A stretch of DNA of 64,000 nt from Heliocidaris tuberculata (GCA_025618425.1 CM046836.1:21259494-21323493), one strand, 5' to 3'; positions 12,032-23,770 are shown, numbered from the stretch's first letter. Notes: generated from the letters alone by a model not told the origin. Numbers and translations are program-made.

Positions 12032-13139
12032 TTTCAAGATTCTGGCAAGGTGAGGGATGGTGGATTTTCAATATCGTTCTGTATTGCATTTAATTGTAGG
12101 GAAGCCAGTCATGTTACGAAACTGTCTTACATTTGTATTACATCTAGGGACGGGGAGAAGGTGTTTGTGGTGGTAGGAGTTTTTGAGTTTTTGTCCAAAG
12201 CTTAGCAAAAGGGAATCTCTTCTATCAGATAGAGTGGTGAGTTAAGTTATGGCAAGGGCATTGACATAAGTCACGTTATAGCCTACAATTATTTTGAGGG
12301 CCTGCTTTTGAACAAATTCCAATTTATTAGTCTCATTTAGGGTAATTGAGGTATGCCAAACAGGGGAACCGTATTCGAGTATGGGTCTTATGTATGTAGT
12401 GTAGACAGTTACCATATCCATCAGGCTTGCCTTAGATTTTCTAAGGATACATAGTGTGTACAATCTTCTGGATGCTTTTGACACAATATCTGAGATATGT
12501 AAGTTCCATTTTAGATCATTCTGAATTGTGATTCTAAGTAGTTTGAGATTTTGAACAACATTGAGTTGGGTTGAGTTAAGCTTGAAGTCGGTCCTGGGGT
12601 TTAAGTTCCTTAAAGGGAAAGTTCACCCTGAAGATTACTTGAGTTTAAAAAATGCAGAAAAAATAAAGAAAAATATTGGCGAAGGTTTGATGAAAATCGG
12701 TCAAATAATAAAAGAGTTATGAGTATTTAAAGTTTTGGATTCGTGATGTCACATGCGAGCAGCTGCCCATTGGTCATGTAATAAATATTTCATATATTCG
12801 CATTTTTTTTTACGTTCCACGATAAATTAATATTGTTTCTTTTCAGAATCTAGTATTGAATAACATTTCTGACAATATATCAAATGCACAGACGAAAATA
12901 TTCTAAATTTTCTGAGAAAACTGTATTTTATGGAATATTTATCACATTACATAATGGAGGAGCTGCTCGCATGTGACGTCACAAAATCAAAAATTCAAAA
13001 GTCCATAACTCCGTTATTCTTTAACGGATTTTGTCCAAACTTTCGCCAATATTTTTCTTTATTTTTTCTGCATTTTTTAAACTCAAGTAATCTTCGGGGT
13101 GAACTTCCCCTTTAAGTATGATATGGTCATGAGGTTACA
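11597..13139 (-). mobile_element. 5'-truncated LINE fragment (jockey/CR1-like) with a MITE inside
   Basis: On the minus strand the C-terminal part of a LINE reverse-transcriptase ORF is readable: 'LNVVQNLKLL', 'WNLHISDIVSKASRRLYTL', 'YIRPILEYGSPVWH', then after a frameshift near 12242 'DRRDSLLLSFGQKLKNS' and 'TERY'. The 3' end carries a T/A-rich tail (11598-11628 on the plus strand). A TTAA-flanked MITE (12612-13111) sits in the ORF, and removing it keeps the frame across 'SYLRNLNPRTDFKLN'. The paralogous block at 15150-15160 ('tttttattaacagtgacc') is the empty site and fixes both LINE ends. A G-run at 11989-12030 lies in the 3' part. Confidence 0.75.
12612..13115. mobile_element. TTAA-flanked MITE with ~75-bp or longer inverted arms
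   Basis: The left end 'TTAAAGGGAAAGTTCACCCT' is mirrored on the right by a near-perfect inverted copy ending 'CCCCTTTAAG'. The inner arms include the 'gaagattacttgagttt' and 'aaaaatattggcgaa' segments. TTAA on both sides suggests mobilisation by a piggyBac-type transposase, which is an inference. Related elements lie at 41877-42537 and 51245-51680. Confidence 0.8.
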
Positions 13140-14715
13140 ACAGTGACCCCAGAAATAAGCAGTCATTATTTGTCTCATATACCCCACCCTGCTTGGATAT
13201 TCTCAAAGAGGGATATTTTGATCAAATATGTTGTCAAAATCTTTTTATTTACTAGGGAAATGTACTTCAATATAGTTTCTGTAGTGCACTTGTCTCACTG
13301 TGCATATCCAAGGCTATATAAAGCCATGTGCATTTACATGTACTTTGTCATTGCACTGTATGTGCTAGTAAAGTTTTGCTACATGTATACAATACTACCC
13401 AGCAGTCAGTAGCCAATTTTTTGCCCGTGGCTTTGACCAATCAGAGGCCTAGAATATTGGTATGTGGTATATAAAGTCTTATACATATACTTCATCTTAA
13501 TTATTTGGTAGATGTCATGTCATTTTGCCTATTTCTTTAAGCACTAAAAAGAAAAGCTTCCAAATTCATTGAAAAAAAAATCACTTATTTGCAGTAACAT
13601 ACCTCAATTTGCATGCACAATAATGAAATCCAATATTGACAAATTTCTCCATTATTTGCAACATGAACATGTACAAGAAAACACTTTTCAACACATCTCA
13701 ATAATATTACTTCATTTTCTAAATCTTCACACATAAAAGGTGAATACATGTTTCCTGCTACCTTCATGCATATTGAACCATAATGGGAACTGAAGTATAA
13801 CATTCACTATATGCATTTCACAAATCAAAACAAGAAATCATGTAGATTACCTTCTATAGAAAATGCTGTTCTTCATAAAAGCAATATCTGATTATTGCTG
13901 CAGAATACAATAAGCAACATTTTCTACAACTTCTGAATACATAGTGATAACTACATTTTGTATTTGTACCGAGTACCTGGTAATGCAACTTACATCATTG
14001 TAGCAAATGAAAAAAATCATTGAAAATCAGTAGAATGTCTATTGCTGAGTAAATTGCCAACCCATCCAAATATAGAGTGACTTCAGCACTGTAGTAAAAA
14101 AAAATGGTATTGGCAGAAGGTGCACTATCGCTTCTAGAGTAATAGTCCTGGAATTGGATGTTCATGGCTTGAGGTAATACAGGGTAAATTTTACAATAAT
14201 TATGTTTTGTGTGCACCCTGCTTCCCCAAGTCACTGGCTATTCTGCCAAAGCTAAATGCTGAAAAACCAGTAGCGTTTGTGAATCTTTACAATTCGCAAA
14301 ATTAACCATAAAGTTTCATGAGCACTGTAAAACATTTGAATCACAAAATAGAATGCAGTATTTTGTGGCCGTGAAAACAGATGCCATTAATTCAGAAAGG
14401 GTTCTTGTCACAAAATTGTGTGGTTTTACGGTGAAATACATTCCGGATTGACAAAAGTATAAGTAAATTTTATACAGAAGTTGCACAATCATGTACTATT
14501 TACATATATTACCAATAGTGCATATAATGCATCAGTTAACCATTACTAGGAATCAATATTGATGGTTACACATTGGTAGAAAGTGATTAACAAAAATATA
14601 AGCAAATTTGATACATTGATAGAAATTGATTGACAAAAATATAAGCAAATTTTATACATTTTTAGAAATTGATGTAGAGTTCATGGTGGCTTTCAATATT
14701 TGGCCGTGCAGTGAA
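13140..14715. repeat. Duplicated downstream block, copy 2, right part
   Basis: It matches 15160-16288 in order, for example 'cccagaaataagcagtcat', 'agtcagtagccaatttt', 'atgttcatggcttgagg' and 'cccaagtcactggctat'. The following 14244-14715 resembles 40137-40450 and 49500-49850, another piece of the same ancestral unit. No gene is seen. Confidence 0.75.
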
Positions 14716-16288
14716 AGCTATCTCCCACTGATCATAATGTTCTCGATATATCTGAAAATGTCTATTGCATTTGGTTTGTAAGCTTTATTTTTCTGTTTTA
14801 GGCTTTTGAGGAGATCTGGAAATATTTAAAAAATATTAAATTCACTTGAATGACTCTCTTATTTATTTAGTTTGAACAATATTATTTCTTGAAGAGATTG
14901 TAATTCACCAGTTATTCTGACTTTGAATTCTGCATACATTTTGCATACTTTTACATAAATATACTATAATCAGATTGTATTTTAATACAAAGATACAGAT
15001 GAAAGGGCCTAGTACTGAATAAATTAAAAAAAAATTGGCAGTTTTGAGAGGTACAGTTAAAACTATTGCCCAAGGCAGTCTTGAAACTGCACTGTGCCCT
15101 GAGACAAATCAAGAATAGTGCAGTCTTGAGATCCTAAAGAAGGTATAGTTTTTATTAACAGTGACCCCAGAAATAAGCAGTCATTATTTGTCTCATATAC
15201 CCCACCCTACTTGGATATTCTCAAAAAGGGATATTTTGATCAAAATATGTTGTCAAAATCTTTTTATTTACTGGGGAAATGTACTTCAATAGTTTCTGTG
15301 GTGCCCTTGTCCCACTGTGCATATCCAAGGCTAAATAAAGCCATGTGCATTTACATGTACTTTGTCATTGCACTGTATGTGCTAGTAAAGCTTTGCTACA
15401 TGTATACAATACTACCCAGCAGTCAGTAGCCAATTTTGTGCCTGCGGCTTTGACCAATCAGAGGCCTAGAAAATTGGTATGTGGTATATAAAGTCTTATA
15501 CATATACTTTATCATAATTATTTGGTAGATGTCATGTCATTTTGCCTATTTCTTTAAGCACTAAAAAGAAAAGCTTCCAAGTACATTGACAAAAAATCAC
15601 TTCTTTGCAGTAACATACATCAATATATTGACAATTTTCTCCATTATTAACAACATGAACATGTACAAGAAAACATTTTTCAACATATCTCAATAATATT
15701 AATTCATTTCCTAATTCTTTACACATAAAAGGTGAATACATATTACCTGCTATCTTATTTATTCATGCATATTGATGCAAATATTTTACAGTGTCAGCCT
15801 GTAATGTATAATATTTTCAATAATTTGAACCATAATGGGTACTGAAGTATAAAATTCACCATACGCATTTCACAAATCAAAATGAGAATAGGTTACCTTC
15901 TATAGAAAACACCGTTCTTCATAAAAGCAATTTCTGATTATTGCTACAGAATACAATGAGCAACATTTTCTACAACTTCTGAATACATAGTGATAACTAC
16001 ATTTTGTATTTGTACCGAGTACCTGGTAATGCAACTTACATAATTGCAGCAAATGAAAAAAATCATTGAAAATCAATAAAATGTCTATTGCTGAGTAAAA
16101 TGCTAACCCATCCAAATATAGAGTGACCTAAGCACTGTAGTAAAAAAAAAATGATATAGGCAGAAGGTGCACTATTGCTTCTAGAGTAATAGTCCTGGAA
16201 TTGGATGTTCATGGCTTGAGGTAATACAGGGTAAATTTTACAATAATTATGTTTTGTGTCCACCCTGCTTTCCCAAGTCACTGGCTAT
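14716..16288. repeat. Duplicated downstream block, copy 3 (tandem to copy 2)
   Basis: Direct tandem copy of 11148-14243 without the LINE. It therefore provides the pre-insertion empty site. Identity by eye is high, with small indels. No coding frame is conserved between the two copies. Confidence 0.8.
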
Positions 16289-16961
16289 ACATTTCTTGAT
16301 GCACTTATACTCATGAAATGAATAAATGGAATTGAAACTTGAATTGAACATGTCTCTGGACTCCCGGTCTAGAGGTCCTCTGGAGGTTATCCATGTGGTG
16401 CCAGTTAGAAATTAGTTCTTGCAGTTATATAGGCCTACTAACAAATTCCTCTAAGTTTATCTCGAGTTCTCTGAATGGAAATGCATCCTGAAGAAGCTGG
16501 CTCAATTTAGTTTATTTGTTTATTATGTTATAAATGTATTATTTGGATGAGCAAATTGTTTGAAAAAAAGAAAATTGCCATAAAGCACATTCACCAAAAA
16601 GCACAACTTCCATTTGCACATTAGCGACCATGTCTCATGGTTACATGGAACCACTAACTTAATTTCCTTAATATCTTTTGCAATACTCAGCTCCATAGTT
16701 AATTATAATTTTCTACCAAAATTGCTTTGCAGGTCCATTTGTAAACATGAATTATTTTCATTACAACTTTTCTTAGATCCTTTGAGAATTTATTTTACCA
16801 TCATTACTAGAATGCGACTTTATATACATCAACTGCGTGATCCTCTTTGAAAATTTTCTAGTGTAAACAAAATTATACCATATAAGGTCACACCAAGAGA
16901 CTGACATCAGACTGACAACAGACTGAACAAAAAATTACATTACATTGAATTGGTCAATCCG

Positions 16962-17099
16962 GGGAGCGTTTCATCAAGCGTTTTGTCAGTGATTTTTACT
17001 GACAAATTTGCTCTCAACCAATCAGATGCAAGGATTTCAGTAGCTTAAACACTTGTCGGTAAAAATCACTGACAAAACGCTTGATGAAACGCTACCCAG
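16962..17099. mobile_element. Short hairpin MITE
   Basis: The left arm 'gagcgtttcatcaagcg' plus 'ttttgtcagtgatttttac' is matched by the inverted right arm 'gtaaaaatcactgacaaaa' plus 'cgcttgatgaaacgct'. The centre contains 'ccaatcagatgcaaggattt', like the centre of the element at 51762-51908, so the two are related. Confidence 0.8.
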
Positions 17100-18817
17100 G
17101 AGTTGATGTGGAGCTGCATGGTTTGGCGATGTGCCTACGGTATTACAAAGGAACATGCAATGAAAGCCCTCACAACTTGTCTGGGTGAGGCTTTCATTGT
17201 TGAAACCTGTTTGTTATCCTTGCATGACAGTGGCAGAATAATGACACAACTGATTTTGAGAACATTTTACAATTCAGATTATAAATCATTTGTGTTAGTA
17301 GACAGGATCATGTAGTACGCTTTAATATGAAAAGACAATTCATAAGTGTGAACATATAAGAAACTTTCACCCGTTTTGCAAAAACAGTGGTCGTTGTTTT
17401 CAAAAAAATGCTCAAATTCCCTGCAAAATATCTTAGCGAAAATAAATTCCTGTATATGAGTAGAATGGAATGACCTAACCTCCCACAGATTTTAAATGTG
17501 AAATTCAGTATTTGTCGACAGTTGTGTCAGTCATTAGGTAGACTGTACTTCAAGTACAATCATCCACCTCTTATTTTCATCAGAATTTCCTTCCTTTTTT
17601 CTTTAATATCATTCTCTTTCTTATTTCTGCACACTTTTTGTAAGCACAATTTTTAAAAATATAGCTTGTTCAAAGGTACTCAAAATTGCTACAGTGGTAA
17701 GTATGGTTGTTGTCTCAGCACTTTTTCAACACAGCTATTGCATTGTGACGTCATCTAAACGCCATTTTGTTAAAAATCCATCATTCGCTTCACTATATCT
17801 CTGCAGTAAAAAGTGACAACATAGCCATATTCTACATGCTGCAAGTTAAATATATTCATGTAATAATATAACCAATAAATTCAAAATGATCTGTGTGGTA
17901 CTGTACAATAATGACAAAGTTTTTACTGTTTAAGCATTTTGAAACATCCTGTATGATTTCAAGATTATTTTCTTGAATGCTCACATGCACTTTCACACAT
18001 AATATATGTGTATGCATGCTTGCGCAAATTTTACATTGTAAAAATGATTGAAATAGACTGGAATTATCTGTACATATGTTTAAGGGCAGTTATAAACATT
18101 TGAAATAGTAGTCGCGCACATCAATACCTGCCACTTGCAAAAATGCATTACTTTGTTTGGGATTTATTTTACATGTGTTTTATAACATTTCCAGTCATTT
18201 CTAATGTGTTTTGCATCAAGATGTACATGTACTAGTCTGCACACGTGTGTTAAAATATGCGCACCTACATGCATATTCGTAAGAATATTTCAAGTGCTTT
18301 AACTGGTCTGGTCTAGGATTGATTCTGAATAGGTTTTCATACCTTTTTCAACATTGTCTGATACTGCGTGCATCAGTATGCGCATGTAGGCAAGGGTATT
18401 TTCCATGCTTCATTATTAGTTTGTACATCTCTTCTTTTTTTTTTCTAGTGTTCCAGCCCACCTGTATAGTTGAACTTGATTAACGGTGGTGTTGTTATCA
18501 TTGTTGTTGTTTGTGTGTATGTGTGTGTAGGAATGAAATGACAGATTTCTTGGGTGAAATGTCACTATTTTCCCTTGATGCCTTTCATGCAACAAATCAT
18601 AAAATTTATTATTATGTGCTTATAAAAACATGCTCAAAAATATGAAGCATGCAGGGTACCAAAAAGGTGCCATATTGTAATTTCATTTAAAACCTTGAAG
18701 AGCTAGATTAGTTTGCTCCTTGAGTATCAATTATTTTCAATTTTTGCTGAAATATCTTTCATCAAATAACAACATACACTGTTTGTCATGAGTTTTATCT
18801 TTATGAAAACATTGCTT

Positions 18818-18823
18818 TTTTAT
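18818..18823 (-). terminator. Candidate polyadenylation signal of Ig gene 2
   Basis: AATAAA on the minus strand, three bases after the stop codon. A further AATAAA-like word lies ~215 bp downstream. Which one is used cannot be told from sequence. Confidence 0.35.
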
Positions 18824-18825
18824 TA

Positions 18826-19755
18826 CTATTGATTCTTGACTTTTTTTCTCAGTTTATACAAGCACAGGACAATCAGTAAGAGCACTATAACTTCAATAGA
18901 CCCAGTAGTGATATGAATAATTACTGATACTTCAGTGTTTTCTTCCTTTGTTTTTGTGGTTTTGGATGAGAGATAGGATTGAGAAGACTGTATTATCTCA
19001 CTCTCTGTATCAGTAACAGAAGTTTTTGATGTCATTGTTGATGGGTTAGGACATGGTTGGATGCTGCTGTCATCACGTAGTTTCAAGGCAGTATCATTAC
19101 ATTCACACCAAGTTTTTTCTTCATTAATAACAGAAGAACAGCAGAATGCTGGCTCCGATTTCCTGGTCAGAATGTATTTTGTCAAGATAGAGTTGGTTTT
19201 AACTGGGCTGCTCTGTGATGGCATTTTTTCACCATTTTGATAGCATTCAATTTTCGCGGGTAGACTCCCTGTATGAGCTTTACATTCTACTGCTACCCAT
19301 TCTCCACCCTTATCTTCTATCTCAACACATGATGCCCTACCAGGAGGATAGTTTACTCCCAACCAAATCCTATGTGTATCATCAACTAGTAGTCGTCCAT
19401 CTTTGTATACAGAGGAAATGTATGTCCCAATATCACTTCTCATAAGATTACTTATGGTGAGGTTCAGAAAGCAACCATCATCATTGTGTATTTTCTGGAA
19501 TCTAAATCTGTGTGCCTGATCTTGAGGCATTGAAAGCAATGGCCAATCTGTAGAGCTATAAAATGGGGCCTTATACGAATGCTGTAATTTGACTTCAGTA
19601 CTGTCACATGGATGTGAGAAATTCAAGGTTGCATTTTGCCCTTGCCTAGAATGATAAAACTTTGCACATTGACATTCATGTACAATCAAATATGCTATTA
19701 AAAAAAGTAAATTTTGGCTTCTAAAATAGGCTTTTACCTGATGAAAGTTAGACAT
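18826..19755 (-). CDS. Two-Ig-domain transmembrane receptor, family copy 2
   Basis: 309 residues, the shortest member. It has a signal peptide 1-30 and a V-like domain from ~33 with 'DIGTYISS' (Ser at the F-strand Cys position) and the alternative cysteine pair 'HPC' and 'DGCFLNLTI'. The second Ig-like domain contains CVE, VECKA, KIECYQNGEKMP, FCCSS and CEC. A Ser/Thr stalk leads to a transmembrane helix that carries one Glu (GSIEVIVLLLIVLC) and a tail of only about ten residues, rich in Lys/Arg. It lacks the Asn-repeat loop of copies 3-5. The frame is intact, so it is probably functional. Its 3' and 5' flanks are copies of the family flanks. Ligand unknown. Confidence 0.85.
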   Translation of the reverse strand: MSNFHQVKAYFRSQNLLFLIAYLIVHECQCAKFYHSRQGQNATLNFSHPCDSTEVKLQHSYKAPFYSSTDWPLLSMPQDQAHRFRFQKIHNDDGCFLNLTISNLMRSDIGTYISSVYKDGRLLVDDTHRIWLGVNYPPGRASCVEIEDKGGEWVAVECKAHTGSLPAKIECYQNGEKMPSQSSPVKTNSILTKYILTRKSEPAFCCSSVINEEKTWCECNDTALKLRDDSSIQPCPNPSTMTSKTSVTDTESEIIQSSQSYLSSKTTKTKEENTEVSVIIHITTGSIEVIVLLLIVLCLYKLRKKVKNQ

Positions 19756-20229
19756 GTTGAATTATGGTTGTATGTAGATTTAGAAAGGAAAAAAAAATAG
19801 TTGAATTATGGTGTTTCCAATGATTCTTGAAAAATATAATGTAGCTAGCAGTGAATATGGAGACTGGTTCACATTAAAAAGATTCAGTAAAAAGAGATTT
19901 GTATTTTCCTAATAGAATTGATGTTTGTAAAATACGTTAGAACTACTTACGAATATTTCTTGGGTTTTTAGAGAATGATGATATGAGGTTTAAAGCAATA
20001 TGAAATTTATTTTCTTGTGAGTCTTATTCTACAACAAAAAATTACATTCACATAATTGTCTTTCAAAAGTTGTTTGAGATCAAGATTTAAAAATTTGATA
20101 ATCATAGACAGAGATTGATTAGTATGAACAGTTGGTTGCATGGAGGGATTATGAATTAGAGAACAGCTACAATCATCTTTTGAGCTCAGTGGAATAGGTT
20201 TGTATGCTCAGTGCTGTTATAAATCTCTG

Positions 20230-20485
20230 CTTCAACATTCCTTGTGATTGTCAGAGTTGGTGAGAAGTGCAAGTAGTTGTGTCAAGTTCCAACCAGGATT
20301 TTGCATGGTGCTTCAGCATTCCTTGTGATTGTCAGAGTTGGTGAGAAGTCCAAGTACCGTAGTTGTGTCAAGTTCCAACCAGGATTTTACATGGTACGTG
20401 CTTCAACATTCCTTGTGATTGTCAGAGTTGGTGAGAAGTCCAAGTACTGTAGTTGTGTCAAGTTCCAACCAGGATTTTGCATGGT
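20230..20485. repeat. Tandem triplication, 81-90 bp unit
   Basis: Three copies start at 20230, 20311 and 20401, each running from 'cttcaacattccttgtgatt' to 'caaccaggattttgcatggt'. The flanks of genes 3 and 4 have related single or differently duplicated versions. Confidence 0.9.
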
Positions 20486-20674
20486 TCTGAACAGTCAGCT
20501 TTGATTCCAATATGATAAGGGGGGGGGGGGGGGGGGGGGGGAAGCACAGACTGCAAATCTTGATTTATGCTTTAAACTGTACAATGACCTCTCCTTTGAT
20601 AATAATCATCAGAAGAATACATTCTTGTTGATTGGCTTAGCCCTGCTGATTGGTCCGCACTTCCTGCTGTAAAG

Positions 20675-20685
20675 CTGAAAAAGAA
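20675..20685 (-). other. Splice-acceptor-like site upstream of gene 2
   Basis: The minus strand reads TTTCTTTTTCAG. The homologous site in genes 3, 4 and 5 is TTTCCTTTTCAG. It may begin a 5' untranslated exon. Confidence 0.35.
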
Positions 20686-20842
20686 ATCATTTCAGAATGG
20701 GAATTTTTTGAAAAATACATTGACAGACACCAAATCCAGACTTCTGTTCAATTGAGTGCATTTCTCAGATTCAAAAGAGAGGAAGGAATGTAGATGGAAA
20801 TCAAACTGCAGATTATATCAACCAATTTCTCTGTCCCCAAAA

Positions 20843-20852
20843 CTCACCTTTT
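20843..20852 (-). other. Splice-donor-like site upstream of gene 2
   Basis: The minus strand reads AAAAG/GTGAGT. Equivalents GAAAG/GTGAGC (gene 3, about 30651-30660) and GGAAG/GTGAGC (gene 4, about 56588-56597) are at the same place. Confidence 0.4.
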
Positions 20853-21040
20853 AGCTGAATATCCTGTTCACTCTTGTATAAGAAGTACAGTGATACCCAC
20901 TTTGCCAGCACAGCATGTTCTTTCCGTTCCCTTCGCTGGCTTCAGAATGGTATAACATACCTCATATTACCTGTTGATACCTGATAATTTCATGCATGTA
21001 ACAAATGGAAAAGTGTCATTAAATTGAGAAATATAATTTG

Positions 21041-21050
21041 CTTACCTTTC
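21041..21050 (-). other. Conserved splice-donor-like site upstream of gene 2
   Basis: The minus strand reads GAAAG/GTAAG at the position conserved upstream of genes 1-4. Confidence 0.45.
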
Positions 21051-21860
21051 CCAAATCTGTAAATATTTTGGAAATGGTGTGACTTGAAGAATTCCCAACA
21101 AATGTCATATCAAATATTCATATGCATAAAATGTGCTTTTGAATTTCAAAGATTTTTTAAACTGTACTTCCTGGTGAAGGAGAAAAGAACAGTGCAACAA
21201 ACTGGATTGAGTTCAAAGTTGATATTTTTCTACCTTATATCATAACAATGCCTTTTCTTCAAATGAATCAGACAGTAGGAGCTCATGAATCGATGGTTGT
21301 GTTTGTGATTTATGTATTCAAATGTAATGTAGTGATCATGTGACAGTGTTTTGTTAACCCACTACATAGGTGGTTCCTGTATCAAGGTATCAGATCGACA
21401 TGATCTAGTAGTCAATTGGTTAAAGTAGTAGAAATTCTATGCAATGTTGATGCTTTGTCTGGCTTTGTGCAAGTCCACCATGCATCATTTCTCATTGCCG
21501 TGAAATCCTTGTCAATATTGCCATATTTTGCCTAGACTTAGGTACATTTCCTTTTCTTGTGAAAATTGCAAAAACCCTCATTTGATTATTTCATGAGTTA
21601 AGAGTTTGGACTGTTATTGCAATACCTCAGAATAAGTCTTGTCAACAAGAGTCTTTGGGGGGTCATTTGGTAGTAGTAGCATCACCCCTTTTTTCAAGTT
21701 TTTTCCAACAGATTTTCTTTGATAAAAAGAAAAGTAGAAAGAATTCAATTATTAATTTTGCTGGAAGACTATTTACTTTGTATGGAAGAGTGATTCTATC
21801 ATTTCTTTAAACATTGTTGAAGTCTTTTTTTGAAAATTGCCATCCTGGAGAAGAAACAAT

Positions 21861-22010
21861 AATTTTATATATATATATACATATATAATGTTATATATAC
21901 CCATTCATTCTCCTTCAAGCCTTATCATCCTGATGAGGACCAGAGTACACTGGTCGAAACATCAATAACAGTTCTTTTAAGAGCTTCCAAAACTCACGAA
22001 AGATCACAAA
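21861..22010 (+). mobile_element. Penelope-like element fragment (putative)
   Basis: The stretch contains a (TA)n run, then a hammerhead-like core ending in CGAAAC, a combination known from Penelope-like retroelement ends. No reverse transcriptase or GIY-YIG domain is present, so only a terminal fragment remains. It joins the GC-rich element at 22011. Confidence 0.45.
21925..21965 (+). ncRNA. Hammerhead-ribozyme-like core
   Basis: CTGATGA (21930-21936) is followed by G, then a perfect 6-bp stem GACCAG/CTGGTC (21938-21943 with 21950-21955) with a six-base loop, then GAAAC (21956-21960). This is the order of hammerhead core elements. One extra G lies between core and stem, and stems I and III are not obvious, so activity is doubtful or may need a dimer, as proposed for the minimal ribozymes of Penelope-like elements. 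Confidence 0.45.
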
Positions 22011-22538
22011 GACCCCGTTCTCATTACAAGGGATAGAGCGATCTAGCGAGCGCTAGATCGCGCCACCTCTATGGTGAGAACGTGGCGACGTCGTTCCGGC
22101 GCAATCCAGGGCGATCCACAGCGATCCCAAACCGGACCACCGCTGGGGGGTAGTCTAATACGAAAGATGGCGCGATCTAGCGCGCGCTAGATCTATCTCT
22201 CTTTTGTAGTGAGAACAGGAAGATGCGAAATACGCCGGAAGTACGCCGTGACCCAGGAAGTGTTTACAATGTAAGGATACAGCTCGCATATAGTGCATAG
22301 TATACAGTCGGTATAGATCGCTAGCGTTAAGCCGAATCGAATTACGCGCGAAAACGTTGACCCCATTACGTCAGATGTCATGGCAACAAGAACCCTGAAA
22401 AAGAGAAGTGCGATGATAGATCGCGCTACCCTCTGCAGGTGTGAACCTGCGGCGTGCCAGCAGCGTGCCAGTGGACCGCCCTGGCGCGATCCACGATGGA
22501 GCGATCCACTTTCCAATCTCGTAATGAGAACGGGGTCA
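22011..22538. mobile_element. GC-rich element with GACCCCGTTCTCATTAC termini
   Basis: The left end 'gaccccgttctcattac' is exactly mirrored by 'gtaatgagaacggggtc' at 22522-22538. Internally there are nested palindromes of 'gcgatctagcg-cgctagatcgc' type. The base composition is far more GC-rich than the surroundings. Open frames inside follow the palindrome and are not taken as genes. Flanking 'AAA' may be a short target duplication. Confidence 0.8.
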
Positions 22539-22644
22539 AACAGTCCTTTTCAGGACTATCACATGGTGATAAACCATAAACCTTTCTATAATCATTCAAA
22601 GATCATCCAATAATTTTAGAGTTCACATCCTATCAATATGTCCT

Positions 22645-23216
22645 AGTTTTGGGTATTTCCTGAAAGAGTATACTTTTTTCTAAGTAATCTAAAAATTTGG
22701 AGGCACCAAACAATCTAAAAGTGGTTACAGTTTTTGACAGTTTTTTATTGAACTTATGTCTTCTCTGGATTTTGTTGTATTACTTTCCTTTTTTACGACC
22801 CTGAATACTTGTCTCATTTTGATCTCCCATAACTTTTAAACAGAGTAAGTTCTTGCATTGATACTTGTGCGCTATGATGAACAGAATATGCCTAATTAGT
22901 ATGCCCAGTTTTAGGACAATCTGATAATCCCTTCATGGAAATTTTTATTGCGTTCTAATCCTCCTTTTGTCACCTTAGCACATCACCTTGCAAGTCAGAG
23001 TGCTTCAGTAGACTGCAAACTTTAAACCCTTATTTCTCAGAAGGAATATTCTGAGGGACTGTCCAGTCTACTCTTTGTACAGTGAGTTAGGAACATCCAA
23101 TGCTAGTGAGTTATATATCATTTTAAAGCTGAGAATCTCCTCTTTCAGAATCAGACCTTAACTAAAAAATTCATATCTGGCGACTTTTTGGTGGTTTTGT
23201 GGTGCCTGGTCACATA
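22645..23216. mobile_element. 'GTGACCAGGCACCA' element, truncated copy
   Basis: Inverted relative to the complete copy at 47882-48541 and similar through its whole length. The right end 'tggtgcctggtcacata' is intact; the left terminus is missing. Confidence 0.8.
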
Positions 23217-23271
23217 TGAATGTTTATCACATTAAATGGATACCATCTAAAATGCTTACAATTTACAGAAA

Positions 23272-23770
23272 AGGGAAATCCAGCCTTTGTAATAAGTTGA
23301 TTGTGTGAAAGCAGAATAAGAGAAACAGGATGGTGAAAGTTTGGAAAAAAATCAGACAATTAATAAGAAAGTCATGTTTAAAAAATGAGATCACTAAATC
23401 TATGCGAATCTCAGATTTGGCAATTTTGTCTCTTTATTGTGATGTATTCTCCCTTGTGTCGTACACTAAAATGTCATTAATTTCCTTCTTCTTCTTTTTT
23501 TTCCTAGTTACTTTTCCCTCGGGGCAGTACTCAAAAGATATTGTAGATACCATATTGCCATAGGTCCTCAAAAAGAAAAACTTCCTACAAAGTAATACAT
23601 TTTGAAATATTGACATTCTAGTCATTTTGTTGTCCGTCGCTACATTATAGTGACATTACTGAAAATCTGATATGTATAGTGATTACAACTTTCAAAAATT
23701 CATAATTTTCATGCTTGTCCGATATCATTCAACCTTTGCTAACTTTCGGCAAGACCGAATAAGCCACCTC
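23272..23770. mobile_element. MITE related to 41877-42537 (decayed)
   Basis: It begins 'gggaaatccagcctttgtaat' and follows 41878-42420 through 'atggtgaaagtttgg', 'gagatcacta' and 'attacaactttcaaaaa'. The right terminus is degraded. The T-rich frame inside is not a gene. Confidence 0.65.

Larger units (their letters stand above)
16289..18825. other. 3' flank of Ig gene 2
   Basis: Positions 16520-17330 resemble 51930-52620 and 54185-54260 near gene 4 ('cacaacttccatttgcacatta', 'gcatgacagtg'). A MITE lies at 16962-17099. The rest (17330-18800) is AT-rich with no recognisable gene, only a T run and a short GT-rich stretch near 18440-18530. Confidence 0.55.
19756..21860. repeat. Upstream block of Ig gene 2
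   Basis: The block aligns with the 5' flanks of genes 3 and 4: 'ggaataggtttgtat', 'gctgattggtc', 'ctggcttcagaatgg', 'gtgacttgaagaattcccaac', 'gttaacccactacataggtgg'. It includes a tandem triplication (20230-20485), a G run (20519-20541) and conserved splice-like sites. No conserved upstream ORF is seen in this copy: the frame open in gene 3's flank has a stop here. Confidence 0.7.

Noticed and set aside
12242..12484. Independent 80-codon host gene on the minus strand
   Set aside because: The residues match the C-terminal part of LINE reverse-transcriptase ORFs, and adjacent frames continue the same protein with frameshifts.
22193..22613. Frames of 107 and 77 codons on opposite strands
   Set aside because: They follow the GC-rich palindromic body of the element at 22011-22538, where stops are scarce on both strands.
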